A stretch of DNA of 64,000 bases from Zoroaster sp. YZ-2022 (Eukaryota > Echinodermata > Asteroidea > Forcipulatida > Zoroasteridae). The notes beneath the pieces are model-generated. The model did not search any database and was not told where the DNA came from. It saw only the letters and a list, made by a program, of their open reading frames with translations. This document shows, one piece after another, positions 39,201 to 52,985 of this stretch (positions are counted from its first letter, which is position 1; every line of letters begins with the position of its first letter). Made by a program: the position numbers and the translations under genes. The stretch lies in contig CM055830.1 in the NCBI GenBank assembly GCA_029582265.1, positions 26,629,619 to 26,693,618 on the forward strand, read 5' to 3'.

Positions 39201-39831
39201 AAGTTATTCCCAACCATAGAAATGTTTTTTTTTGTAACACTGTATAGTGCTGTATTGTTTGCGGTGAAACCGCATGCAAGTTGACGGTATTTTACAGAGG
39301 GCTATGTGTCCATGGAGGCCGTTTAAGGTACGAAATAATTATCCAAATTCAAAAGTATGGTGTTTTTCTGAAAGGGGAGAACCTAAGCTTTAATTTAGAT
39401 ATAAAATTATCGGCCTCCCTTGAAAACTTTAAAAGTTATTCCCAACCATAGAAATGTTTTTTTGTAACACTGTATAGTGCTGTTGTATTGTTTGCGGTGA
39501 AACCGCATGCAAGTTGACGGTATTTTACAGAGGGCTATGTGTCCATGGAGGCCGTTTAAGGTACGAAATAATTATCCAAATTCAAAAGTATGGTGTTTTT
39601 CTGAAAGGGGAGAACCTAAGCTTTAATTTAGATATAAAATTATCGGCCTCCCTTGAAAACTTTAAAAGTTATTCCCAACCATAGAAATGTTTTTTTTGTA
39701 ACACTGTATAGTGCTGTATTGTTTGCGGTGAAACCGCATGCAAGTTGACGGTATTTTACAGAGGGCTATGTGTCCATGGAGGCCGTTTAAGGTACGAAAT
39801 AATTATCCAAATTCAAAAGTATGGTGTTTTT

Positions 39832-39841
39832 CTGAAAGCTT
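39832..39841 (+). repeat. Shortened monomer, same 13-bp deletion as at 1371
   Basis: CTGAAAGCTT again replaces the full junction, lacking the 13 bases between the two AAG triplets. The AAGCTT site is regenerated. Either a recurrent microhomology deletion or copies related by exchange. Confidence 0.85.
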
Positions 39842-42800
39842 TAATTTAGATATAAAATTATCGGCCTCCCTTGAAAACTTTAAAAGTTATTCCCAACCAT
39901 AGAAATGTTTTTTTGTAACACTGTATAGTGCTGTATTGTTTGCGGTGAAACCGCATGCAAGTTGACGGTATTTTACAGAGGGCTATGTGTCCATGGAGGC
40001 CGTTTAAGGTACGAAATAATTATCCAAATTCAAAAGTATGGTGTTTTTCTGAAAGCGAGAACCTAAGCTTTAATTTAGATATAAAATTATCGGCCTCCCT
40101 TGAAAACTTTAAAAGTTATTCCCAACCATAGAAATGTTTTTTTTTGTAACACTGTATAGTGGTGTATTGTTTGCGGTGAAACCGCATGCAAGTTGACGGT
40201 ATTTTACAGAGGGCTATGTGTCCATGGAGGCCGTTTAAGGTACGAAATAATTATCCAAATTCAAAAGTATGGTGTTTTTCTGAAAGGGGAGAACCTAAGC
40301 TTTAATTTAGATATAAAATTATCGGCCTCCTTGAAAACTTTAAAAGTTATTCCCAACCATAGAAATGTTTTTTTTGTAACACTGTATAGTGCTGTATTGT
40401 TTGCGGTGAAACCGCATGCAAGTTGACGGTATTTTACAGAGGGCTATGTGTCCATGGAGGCCGTTTAAGGTACGAAATAATTATCCAAATTCAAAAGTAT
40501 GGTGTTTTTCTGAAAGGGGAGAACCTAAGCTTTAATTTAGATATAAAATTATCGGCCTCCCTTGAAAACTTTAAAAGTTATTCCCAACCATAGAAATGTT
40601 TTTTTTGTAACACTGTATAGTGCTGTATTGTTTGCGGTGAAACCGCATGCAAGTTGACGGTATTTTACAGAGGGCTATGTGTCCATGGAGGCCGTTTAAG
40701 GTACGAAATAATTATCCAAATTCAAAAGTATGGTGTTTTTCTGAAAGGGGAGAACCTAAGCTTTAATTTAGATATAAAATTATCGGCCTCCCTTGAAAAC
40801 TTTAAAAGTTATTCCCAACCATAGAAATGTTTTTTTGTAACACTGTATAGTGCTGTATTGTTTGCGGTGAAACCGCATGCAAGTTGACGGTATTTTACAG
40901 AGGGCTATGTGTCCATGGAGGCCGTTTAAGGTACGAAATAATTATCCAAATTCAAAAGTATGGTGTTTTTCTGAAAGGGGAGAACCTACGATTTAATTTA
41001 GATATAAAATTATCGGCCTCCCTTGAAAACTTTAAAAGTTATTCCCAACCATAGAAATGTTTTTTGTAACACTGTATAGTGCTGTATTGTTTGCGGTGAA
41101 ACCGCATGCAAGTTGACGGTATTTTACAGAGGGCTATGTGTCCATGGAGGCCTTTTAAGGTACGAAATAATTATCCAAATTCAAAAGTATGGTGTTTTTC
41201 TGAAAGGGGAGAACCTACGCTTTAATTTAGATATAAAATTATCGGCCTCCCTTGAAAACTTTAAAAGTTATTCCCAACCATAGAAATGTTTTTTGTAACA
41301 CTGTATAGTGCTGTATTGTTTGCGGTGAAACCGCATGCAAGTTGACGGTATTTTACAGAGGGCTATGTGTCCATGGAGGCCGTTTAAGGTACGAAATAAT
41401 TATCCAAATTCAAAAGTATGGTGTTTTTCTGAAAGGGAAGAACCTAAGCTTTAATTTAGATATAAAATTATCGGCCTCCCTTGAAAACTTTAAAAGTTAT
41501 TCCCAACCATAGAAATGTTTTTTTTGTAACACTGTATAGTGCTGTATTGTTTGCGGTGAAACCGCATGCAAGTTGACGGTATTTTACAGAGGGCTATGTG
41601 TCCATGGAGGCCGTTTAAGGTACGAAATAATTATCCAAATTCAAAAGTATGGGTTTTTCTGAAAGGGGAGAACCTAAGCTTTAATTTAGATATAAAATTA
41701 TCGGCCTCCCTTGAAAACTTTAAAAGTTATTCCCAACCATAGAAATGTTTTTTTTGTAACACTGTATAGTGCTGTATTGTTTGCGGTGAAACCGCATGCA
41801 AGTTGACGGTATTTTACAGAGGGCTATGTGTCCATGGAGGCCGTTTAAGGTACGAAATAATTATCCAAATTCAAAAGTATGGTGTTTTTCTGAAAGGGAG
41901 AACCTAAGCTTTAATTTAGATATAAAATTATCGGCCTCCCTTGAAAACTTTAAAAGTTATTCCCAACCATAGAAATGTTTTGATTGTAACACTGTATAGT
42001 GCTGTATTGTTTGCGGTGAAACCGCATGCAAGTTGACGGTATTTTACAGAGGGCTATGTGTCCATGGAGGCCGTTTAAGGTACGAAATAATTATCCAAAT
42101 TCAAAAGTATGGTGTTTTTTCTGAAAGGGGAGAACCTAAGCTTTAATTTAGATATAAAATTATCGGCCTCCCTTGAAAACTTTAAAAGTTATTCCCAACC
42201 ATAGAAATGTTTTTTTTGTAACACTGTATAGTGATGTATTGTTTGCGGTGAAACCGCATGCAAGTTGACGGTATTTTACAGAGGGCTATGTGTCCATGGA
42301 GGCCGTTTAAGGTACGAAATAATTATCCAAATTCAAAAGTATGGTGTTTTTCTGAAAGGGGAGAACCTAAGCTTTAATTTAGATATAAAATTATCGGCCT
42401 CCCTTGAAAACTTTAAAAGTTATTCCCAACCATAGAAATGTTTTTTTGTAACACTGTAGAGTGTTGTATTGTTTGCGGTGAAACCGCATGCAAGTTGACG
42501 GTATTTTACAGAGGGCTATGTGTCCATGGAGGCCGTTTAAGGTACGAAATAATTATCCAAATTCAAAAGTATGGTGTTTTTCTGAAAGGGGAGAACCTAA
42601 GCTTTAATTTAGATATAAAATTATCGGCCTCACTTGAAAACTTTAAAAGTTATTCCCAACCGTAGAAATGTTTTTTTGTAACACTGTATAGTGCTGTATT
42701 GTTTGCGGTGAAACCGCATGCAAGTTGACGGTATTTTACAGAGGGCTATGTGTCCATGGAGGCCGTTTAAGGTACGAAATAATTATCCAAATTCAAAAGT

Positions 42801-42913
42801 ATTGTGTTTTTCTGAAAGGGGAGAACCTAAGCTTTAATTTAGATATAAAATTATCGGCCTCCCTTGAAAACTTTAAAAGTTATTCCCAACCATAGAAATG
42901 TTTTTTTTGTAAC

Positions 42914-43110
42914 ACTCAATAGTTCTGTATTGTTTGCGGTGAAACCGCATGCAAGTTGACGATATTTTTCAGAGTGCTATGTGTCCATGGAGGCCGTTTA
43001 AGGTACGAAATAATTATCCAAATTCAAAAGTATGGGTGTTTTTCTGAAAGGGGAGAACGTAAGCTTTAATTTAAATCTAAAATTATCGGCCTTGCTTGAA
43101 AACTTTAAAA
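42914..43110 (+). repeat. Monomer with clustered length-preserving substitutions
   Basis: CACTCAATAGTTCTG replaces CACTGTATAGTGCTG, and GACGATATTTTTCAGAGTGC replaces the usual GACGGTATTTTACAGAGGGC. Further on come GAACGTAAGC, TTTAAATCTAAAATT and GGCCTTGCTTG. Most changes are substitutions that keep alignment length. Confidence 0.75.
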
Positions 43111-44898
43111 GTTATTCCCAACCCTAGAAATGTTTTTTTGTAACACTGTATAGTGCTGTATTGTTTGCGGTGAAACCGCATGCAAGTTGACGGTATTTTA
43201 CAGAGGGCTATGTGTCCATGGAGGCCGTTTAAGGTACGAAATAATTATCCAAATTCAAAAGTATGGTGTTTTTCTGAAAGGGGAGAACCTAAGCTTTAAT
43301 TTAGATATAAAATTATCGGCCTCCCTTGAAAACTTTAAAAGTTATTCCCAACCATAGAAATGTTTTTTTTTTGTAACACTGTATAGTGCTGTATTGTTTG
43401 CGGTGAAACCGCATGCAAGTTGACCGTATTTTACAGAGGGCTATGTGTCCATGGAGGCCGTTTAAGGTACGAAATAATTATCCAAATTCAAAAGTATTGG
43501 GTTTTTCTGAAAGGGGAGAACCTAAGCTTTAATTTAGATATAAAATTATCGGCCTCCCTTGAAAACTTTAAAAGTTATTCCCAACCATAGAAATGTTTTT
43601 TTGTAACACTGTATAGTGCTGTATTGTTTGCGGTGAAACCGCATGCAAGTTGACGGTATTTTACAGAGGGCTATGTGTCCATGGAGGCCGTTTAAGGTAC
43701 GAAATAATTATCCAAATTCAAAAGTATGGTGTTTTTCTGAAAGGGGAGAACCTAAGCTTTAATTTAGATATAAAATTATCGGCCTCCCTTGAAAACTTTA
43801 AAAGTTATTCCCAACCATAGAAATTTTTTTGTAACACTGTATAGTGCTGTATTGTTTGCGGTGAAACCGCATGCAAGTTGACGGTATTTTACAGAGGGCT
43901 ATGTGTCCATGGAGGCCGTTTAAGGTACGAAATAATTATCCAAATTCAAAAGTATGGTGTTTTTCTGAAAGGGGAGAACCTAAGCTTTAATTTAGATATA
44001 AAATTATCGGCCGCCCTGAAAACTTTAAAAGTTATTCCCAACCATAGAAATGTTTTTTTTTGTAACACTGTATAGTGCTGTATTGTTTGCGGTGAAACCG
44101 CATGCAAGTTGACGGTATTTTACAGAGGGCTATGTGTCCATGGAGGCCGTTTAAGGTACGAAATAATTATCCAAATTCAAAAGTATGGTGTTTTTCTGAA
44201 AGGGGAGAACCTAAGCTTTAATTTAGATATAAAATTATCGGCCTCCCTTGAAAACTTTAAAAGTTATTCCCAACCATAGAAATGTTTTTTTGTAACACTG
44301 TATAGTGCTGTATTGTTTGCGGTGAAACCGCATGCAAGTTGACGGTATTTTACAGAGGGCTATGTGTCCATGGAGGCCGTTTAAGGTACGAAATAATTAT
44401 CCAAATTCAAAAGTATGGTGTTTTTCTGAAAGGTGAGAACCTAAGCTTTAATTTAGATATAAAATTATCGGCCTCCCTTGAAAACTTTAAAAGTTATTCC
44501 CAATCATAGAAATGTTTTTTGTAACACTGTATAGTGCTGTATTGTTTGCGGTGAAACCGCATGCAAGTTGACGGTATTTTACAGAGGGCTATGTGTCCAT
44601 GGAGGCCGTTTAAGGTACGAAATAATTATCCAAATTCAAAAGTATTGAGTAATTTCTTAATTTGGAGAACCTAAGCTTTAATTTAGATATAAAATTATCG
44701 GCCTCCCTTGAAAACTTTAAAAGTTATTCCCAACCATAGAAATGTTTTTTGGAACACTGTATAGTGTTGTATTGTTTGCGGTGAAACCGCATGCAAGTTG
44801 ACGGTATTTTACAGAGGGCTATGTGTCCATGGAGGCCGTTTAAGGTACGAAATAATTATCCAAATTCAAAAGTATGGTGTTTTTCTGAAAGGGGAGAA

Positions 44899-46510
44899 CC
44901 TACGAGCTTTAATTTAGATATAAAATTATCGGCCTCCCTTGAAAACTTTAAAAGTTATTCCCAACCATAGAAATGTTTTTTGGAACACTGTATAGTGTTG
45001 TATTGTTTGCGGTGAAACCGCATGCAAGTTGACGGTATTTTACAGAGGGCTATGTGTCCATGGAGGCCGTTTAAGGTACGAAATAATTATCCAAATTCAA
45101 AAGTATGGTGTTTTTCTGAAAGGGGAGAACCTAAGCTTTAATTTAGATATAAAATTATCGGCCTCCCTTGAAAACTTTAAAAGTTATTCCCAACCATAGA
45201 AATGTTTTTTTGTAACACTGTATAGTGCTGTATTGTTTGCGGTGAAACCGCATGCAAGTTGACGGTATTTTACAGAGGGCTATGTGTCCATGGAGGCCGT
45301 TTAAGGTACGAAATAATTATCCAAATTAAAATGTATGGTGTTTTTCTGAAAGGGGAGAACCTACGCTTTAATTTAGATATAAAATTATCGGCCTCCCTTG
45401 AAAACTTTAAAAGTTATTCCCAACCATAGAAATGTTTTTTTTTGTAACACTGTATAGTGCTGTATTGTTTGCGGTGAAACCGCATGCAAGTTGACGGTAT
45501 TTTACAGAGGGCTATGTGTCCATGGAGGCCGTTTAAGGTACGAAATAATTATCCAAATTCAAAAGTATGGTGTTTTTCTGAAAGGGGAGAACCTAAGCTT
45601 TAATTTAGATATAAAATTATCGGCCTCCCTTGAAAACTTTAAAAGTTATTCCCAACCATAGAAATGTTTTTTGTAACACTGTATAGTGTTGTATTGTTTG
45701 CGGTGAAACCGCATGCAAGTTGACGGTATTTTACAGAGGGCTATGTGTCCATGGAGGCCGTTTAAGGTACGAAATAATTATCCAAATTCAAAAGTATGGT
45801 GTTTTTCTGAAAGGGGAGAACCTACGCTTTAATTTAGATATAAAATTATCGGCCTCCCTTGAAAACTTTAAAAGTTATTCCCAACCATAGAAATGTTTTT
45901 TTTGTAACACTGTATAGTGCTGTATTGTTTGCGGTGAAACCGCATGCAAGTTGACGGTATTTTACAGAGGGCTATGTGTCCATGGAGGCCGTTTAAGGTA
46001 CGAAATAATTATCCAAATTCAAAAGTATGGTGTTTTTCTGAAAGGGGAGAACCTAAGCTTTAATTTAGATATAAAATTATCGGCCTCCCTTGAAAACTTT
46101 AAAAGTTATTCCCAACCATAGAAATGTTTTTTGTAACACTGTATAGTGTTGTATTGTTTGCGGTGAAACCGCATGCAAGTTGACGGTATTTTACAGAGGG
46201 CTATGTGTCCATGGAGGCCGTTTAAGGTACGAAATAATTATCCAAATTCAAAAGTATGGTGTTTTTCTGAAAGGGGAGAACCTACGCTTTAATTTAGATA
46301 TAAAATTATCGGCCTCCCTTGAAAACTTTAAAAGTTATTCCCAACCATAGAAATGTTTTTTTGTAACACTGTATAGTGCTGTATTGTTTGCGGTGAAACC
46401 GCATGCAAGTTGACGGTATTTTACAGAGGGCTATGTGTCCATGGAGGCCGTTTAAGGTACGAAATAATTATCCAAATTCAAAAGTATGGTGTGTTTCTGA
46501 AAGGTGAGAA
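44899..46510 (+). repeat. Dimeric higher-order repeat, ~460 bp unit
   Basis: ACGCTT-type copies start at about 44899 (as CCTACGAGC), 45361, 45821 and 46281, each two monomers apart, with AAGCTT-type copies at 45130, 45592, 46052 and 46511 between them. In 45592-46510 the alternation is doubled by a second marker: AAGCTT copies carry GTGTTG with six T, and ACGCTT copies carry GTGCTG with seven or eight T. That gives two full dimer units of 460 and 459 bp, with the marker alternation decaying outside. Confidence 0.7.
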
Positions 46511-49500
46511 CCTAAGCTTTAATTTAGATATAAAATTATCGGCCTCCCTTGAAAACTTTAAAAGTTATTCCCAACCATAGAAATGTTTTTTTTGTAACAC
46601 TGTATAGTGCTGTATTGTTTGCGGTGAAACCGCATGCAAGTTGACGGTATTTTACAGAGGGCTATGTGTCCATGGAGGCCGTTTAAGGTACGAAATAATT
46701 ATCCAAATTCAAAAGTATGGTGTTTTTCTGAAAGGGGAGAACCTAAGCTTTAATTTAGATATAAAATTATCGGCCTCCCTTGAAAACTTTAAAAGTTATT
46801 CCCAACCCGAGAAAAGTTTTTTTTGTAAGACTGTATAGTGCTGTATTGTTTGCGGTGAAACCGCATGCAAGTTGCCGGTATTTTACAGAGGGCTATGTGT
46901 CCATGGAGGCCGTTTAAGGTACGAAATAATTATCCAAATTCAAAAGTATGGTGTTTTTCTGAAAGGGGAGAACCTACGCTTTAATTTAGATATAAAATTA
47001 TCGGCCTCCTTGAAAACTTTAAAAGTTAATTCCCATCCATAGAAATGTTTTTTTGGAACACTGTATAGTGTTGTATTGTTTGCGGTGAAACCGCATGCAA
47101 GTTGACGGTATTTTACAGAGGGCTATGTGTCCATGGAGGCCGTTTAAGGTACGAAATAATTATCCAAATTCAAAAGTATGGTGTTTTTCTGAAAGGGGAG
47201 AACCTAAGCTTTAATTTAGATATAAAATTATCGGCCTCCCTTGAAAACTTTAAAAGTTGTTCCCAACCATAGAAATGTTTTTTTTGTAACACTGTATAGT
47301 GCTGTATTGTTTGCGGTGAAACCGCATGCAAGTTGACGGTATTTTACAGAGGGCTATGTGTCCATGGAGGCCGTTTAAGGTACGAAATAATTATCCAAAT
47401 TCAAAAGTATGGTGTTTTTCTGAAAGGGGAGAACCTAAGCTTTAATTTAGATATAAAATTATCGGCCTCCATTGAAAATTTAAAAGTTATTCCCAAGCAT
47501 ATAAATGTTTTTTTGTAACACTGTATAGTGCTGTATTGTTTGCGGTGAAACCGCATGCAAGTTGACGGTATTTTACAGAGGGCTATGTGTCCATGGAGGC
47601 CGTTTAAGGTACGAAATAATTATCCAAATTCAAAAGTATTGGGTTTTTCTGAAAGGGGAGAACCTAACCTTTAATTTAGATATAAAATTATCGGCCTCCC
47701 TTGAAAACTTTAAAAGTTATTCCCAACCATAGAAATGTTTCTTTTGTAACACTGTATAGTGTTGTATTGTTTGCGGTGAAACCGCATGCAAGTTGACGGT
47801 ATTTTACAGAGGGCTATGTGTCCATGGAGGCCGTTTAAGGTACGAAATAATTATCCAAATTCAAAAGTATGGTGTTTTTCTGAAAGGGAGAACCTAAACT
47901 TTAATTTAGATATAAAATTATCGGCCTCCCTTGAAAACTTTAAAAGTTATTCCCAACCATAGAAATGTTTTTTTTTGTAACACTGTATAGTGTTGTATTG
48001 TTTGCGGTGAAACCGCATGCAAGTTGACGGTATTTTACAGAGGGCTATGTGTCCATGGAGGCCGTTTAAGGTACGAAATAATTATCCAAATTCAAAAGTA
48101 TGGTGTTTTTCTGAAAGGGAGAACCTAAGCTTTAATTTAGATATAAAATTATCGGCCTCCCTTGAAAACTTTAAAAGTTATTCCCAACCATAGAAATGGG
48201 TTTTTTGTAACACTGTATAGTGCTGTATTGTTTGCGGTGAAACCGCATGCAAGTTGACGGTATTTTACAGAGGGCTATGTGTCCATGGAGGCCGTTTAAG
48301 GTACGAAATAATTATCCAAATTCAAAAGTATGGTGTTTTTCTGAAAGGGGAGAACCTACGCTTTAATTTAGATATAAAATTATCGGCCTCCCTTGAAAAC
48401 TTTAAAAGTTATTCCCAACCATAGAAATGTTTTTTTTGTAACACTGTATAGTGCTGTATTGTTTGCGGTGAAACCGCATGCAAGTTGACGGTATTTTACA
48501 GAGGGCTATGTGTCCATGGAGGCCGTTTAAGGTACGAAATAATTATCCAAATTCAAAAGTATGGTGTTTTTCTGAAAGGGAGAACCTAAGCTTTAATTTA
48601 GATATAAAATTATCGGCCTCCCTTGAAAACTTTAAAAGTTATTCCCAACCATAGAAATGTTTTTTTTGTAACACTGTATAGTGATGTATTGTTTGCGGTG
48701 AAACCGCATGCAAGTTGACGGTATTTTACAGAGGGCTATGTGTCCATGGAGGCCGTTTAAGGTACGAAATAATTATCCAAATTCAAAAGTATGGTGTTTT
48801 TCTGAAAGGGAGAACCTAAGCTTTAATTTAGATATAAAATTATCGGCCTCCCTTGAAAACTTTAAAAGTTATTCCCAACCATAGAAATGTTTTTTGTAAC
48901 ACTGTATAGTGCTGTATTGTTTGCGGTGAAACCGCATGCAAGTTGACGGTATTTTACAGAGGGCTATGTGTCCATGGAGGCCGTTTAAGGTACGAAATAA
49001 TTATCCAAATTCAAAAGTTTGGTGTTTTTCTGAAAGGGGAGAACCTAAGCTTTAATTTAGATATAAAATTATCGGCCTCCCTTGAAAACTTTAAAAGTTA
49101 TTCCCAACCATAGAAATGTTTTTTTTTGTAACACTGTATAGTGCTGTATTGTTTGCGGTGAAACCGCATGCAAGTTGACGGTATTTTACAGAGGGCTATG
49201 TGTCCATGGAGGCCGTTTAAGGTACGAAATAATTATCCAAATTCAAAAGTATGGTGTTTTTCTGAAAGGGGAGAACCTAAGCTTTAATTTAGATATAAAA
49301 TTATCGGCCTCCCTTGAAAACTTTAAAAGTTATTCCCAACCATAGAAATGTTTTTTTGTAACACTGTATAGTGTTGTATTGTTTGCGGTGAAACCGCATG
49401 CAAGTTGACGGTATTTTACAGAGGGCTATGTGTCCATGGAGGCCGTTTAAGGTACGAAATAATTATCCAAATTCAAAAGTATGGTGTTTTTCTGAAAGGG

Positions 49501-49590
49501 AGAACCTAAGCTTTAATTTAGATATAAAATTATCGGCCTCCCTTGAAAACTTTAAAAGTTATTCCCAACCATAGAAATGTTTTTTTGTAA

Positions 49591-49600
49591 CACTGTATTG
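49591..49600 (+). repeat. Monomer with a 10-bp deletion at a direct repeat
   Basis: CACTGTATTG replaces CACTGTATAGTGCTGTATTG. The ten missing bases lie between two TGTAT copies, as expected for replication slippage. The CACTGTATAGTG near-palindrome is lost in this copy. Confidence 0.85.
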
Positions 49601-50873
49601 TTTGCGGTGAAACCGCATGCAAGTTGACGGTATTTTACAGAGGGCTATGTGTCCATGGAGGCCGTTTAAGGTACGAAATAATTATCCAAATTCAAAAGTA
49701 TGGTGTTTTTCTGAAAGGGGAGAACCTAAGCTTTAATTTAGATATAAAATTATCGGCCTCCCTTGAAAACTTTAAAAGTTATTCCCAACCATAGAAATGT
49801 TTTTTGGAACACTGTATAGTGTTGTATTGTTTGCGGTGAAACCGCATGCAAGTTGACGGTATTTTACAGAGGGCTATGTGTCCATGGAGGCCGTTTAAGG
49901 TACGAAATAATTATCCAAATTCAAAAGTATGGTGTTTTTCTGAAGGGGAGTACCTAAGCTTTAATTTAGATATAAAATTATCGGCCTCCCTTGAAAACTT
50001 TAAAAGTTATTCCCAACCATAGAAATGTTTTTTTGTAACACTGTATAGTGCTGTATTGTTTGCGGTGAAACCGCATGCAAGTTGACGGTATTTTACAGAG
50101 GGCTATGTGTCCATGGAGGCCGTTTAAGGTACGAAATAATTATCCAAATTCAAAAGTATGGTGTTTTTCTGAAAGGGGAGAACCTACGCTTTAATTTAGA
50201 TATAAAATTATCGGCCTCCCTTGAAAACTTTAAAAGTTATTCCCAAACCATAGAAATGTTTTTTTTTGTAACACTGTATAGTGCTGTATTGTTTGCGGTG
50301 AAACCGCATGCAAGTTGACGGTATTTTACAGAGGGCTATGTGTCCATGGAGGCCGTTTAAGGTACGAAATAATTATCCAAATTCAAAAGTATGGTGTTTT
50401 TCTGAAAGGGAGAACCTAAGCTTTAATTTAGATATAAAATTATCGGCTCCCTTGAAAACTTAAAAAGTTATTCCCAACCATAGAAATGTTTTTTGGAACA
50501 CTGTATAGTGTTGTATTGTTTGCGGTGAAACCGCATGCAAGTTGACGGTATTTTACAGAGGGCTATGTGTCCATGGAGGCCGTTTAAGGTACGAAATAAT
50601 TATCCAAATTCAAAAGTATGGTGTTTTTCTGAAAGGGGAGAACCTAAGCTTTAATTTAGATATAAAATTATCGGCCTCCCTTGAAAACTTTAAAAGTTAT
50701 TCCCAACCATAGAAATGTTTTTTTTGTAACACTGTATAGTGCTGTATTGTTTGCGGTGAAACCGCATGCAAGTTGACGGTATTTTACAGAGGGCTATGTG
50801 TCCATGGAGGCCGTTTAAGGTACGAAATAATTATCCAAATTCAAAAGTATGGTGTTTTTCTGAAAGGGGAGAA

Positions 50874-52028
50874 CCTACGCTTTAATTTAGATATAAAATT
50901 ATCGGCCTCCCTTGAAAACTTTAAAAGTTATTCCCAACCATAGAAATGTTTTTTTTTGTAACACTGTATAGTGCTGTATTGTTTGCGGTGAAACCGCATG
51001 CAAGTTGACGGTATTTTACAGAGGGCTATGTGTCCATGGAGGCCGTTTAAGGTACGAAATAATTATCCAAATTCAAAAGTATGGTGTTTTTCTGAAAGGG
51101 AGAACCTAAGCTTTAATTTAGATATAAAATTATCGGCCTCCCTTGAAAACTTTAAAAGTTATTCCCAACCATAGAAATGTTTTTTTTTGTAACACTGTAT
51201 AGTGCTGTATTGTTTGCGGTGAAACCGCATGCAAGTTGACGGTATTTTACAGAGGGCTATGTGTCCATGGAGGCCGTTTAAGGTACGAAATAATTATCCA
51301 AATTCAAAAGTATGGTGTTTTTCTGAAACGGGAGAACCTACGCTTTAATTTAGATATAAAATTATCGGCCTCCCTTGAAAACTTTAAAAGTTATTCCCAA
51401 CCATAGAAATGTTTTTTTTGTAACACTGTATAGTGCTGTATTGTTTGCGGTGAAACCGCATGCAAGTTGACGGTATTTTACAGAGGGCTATGTGTCCATG
51501 GAGGCCGTTTAAGGTACGAAATAATTATCCAAATTCAAAAGTATGGTGTTTTTCTGAAAGGGGAGAACCTAAGCTTTAATTTAGATATAAAATTATCGGC
51601 CTCCCTTGAAAACTTTAAAAGTTATTCCCAACAATAGAAATGTTTTTTTTGTAACACTGTATAGTGCTGTATTGTTTGCGGTGAAACCGCATGCAAGTTG
51701 ACGGTATTTTACAGAGGGCTATGTGTCCATGGAGGCCGTTTAAGGTACGAAATAATTATCCAAATTCAAAAGTATGGTGTTTTTCTGAAAGGGGAGAACC
51801 TACGCTTTAATTTAGATATAAAATTATCGGCCTCCCTTGAAAACTTTAAAAGTTATTCCCAACCATAGAATTTTTTTTTTGTAACACTGTATAGTGCTGT
51901 ATTGTTTGCGGTGAAACCGCATGCAAGTTGACGGTATTTTACAGAGGGCTATGTGTCCATGGAGGCCGTTTAAGGTACGAAATAATTATCCAAATTCAAA
52001 AGTATTGTGTTTTTCTGAAAGGGAGAAC
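50874..52028 (+). repeat. Second stretch of two-monomer alternation
   Basis: CCTACGC copies at 50874, 51337 and 51799 alternate with CCTAAGC copies, spaced 463 and 462 bp. The next CCTACG at about 52490 is three monomers on, where the alternation breaks. It supports a local dimer unit but is less well marked than 45592-46510. Confidence 0.55.
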
Positions 52029-52939
52029 CTAAGCTTTAATTTAGATATAAAATTATCGGCCTCCCTTGAAAACTTTAAAAGTTATTCCCAACCATAGAAA
52101 TGTTTTTTTTGTAACACTGTATAGTGATGTATTGTTTGCGGTGAAACCGCATGCAAGTTGACGGTATTTTACAGAGGGCTATGTGTCCATGGAGGCCGTT
52201 TAAGGTACGAAATAATTATCCAAATTCAAAAGTATGGTGTTTTTCTGAAAGGGGAGAACCTAAGCTTTAATTTAGATATAAAATTATCGGCCTCTCTTGA
52301 AAACTTTAAAAGTTATTCCCAACCATAGAAATGTTTTTTTTGTAACACTGTATAGTGCTGTATTGTTTGCGGTGAAACCGCATGCAAGTTGACGGTATTT
52401 TACAGAGGGCTATGTGTCCATGGAGGCCGTTTAAGGTACGAAATAATTATCCAAATTCAAAAGTATGGTGTTTTTCTGAAAGGGGAGAACCTACGCTTTA
52501 ATTTAGATATAAAATTATCGGCCTCCCTTGAAAACTTTAAAAGTTATTCCCAACCATAGAATTTTTTTGTAACACTGTATAGTGCTGTATTGTTTGCGGT
52601 GAAACCGCATGCAAGTTGACGGTATTTTACAGAGGGCTATGTGTCCATGGAGGCCGTTTAAGGTACGAAATAATTATCCAAATTCAAAAGTATGGTGTTT
52701 TTCTGAAAAGGAGAACCTAACGCTTTAATTTAGATATAAAATTATCGGCCTCCCTTGAAAACTTTAAAAGTTATTCCCAACCATAGAAATGTTTTTTTTG
52801 TAACACTGTATAGTGCTGTATTGTTTGCGGTGAAACCGCATGCAAGTTGACGGTATTTTACAGAGGGCTATGTGTCCATGGAGGCCGTTTAAGGTACGAA
52901 ATAATTATCCAAATTCAAAAGTATGGTGTTTTTCTGAAA

Positions 52940-52985
52940 TAGTAGAACCTACTCTTTAATAGAGAAATAATATTATCGGCCTCTC
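52940..52985 (+). repeat. Monomer segment with clustered length-preserving substitutions
   Basis: GAAATAGTAGAACCTACTC and TTTAATAGAGAAATAATATT replace the usual sequence around the AAGCTT and TATAAAA landmarks, with no change in length. This copy then shares CCTCTCTTG and CAACCCTAG with the copy at about 35727-35762, 75 monomer lengths upstream. Confidence 0.75.
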
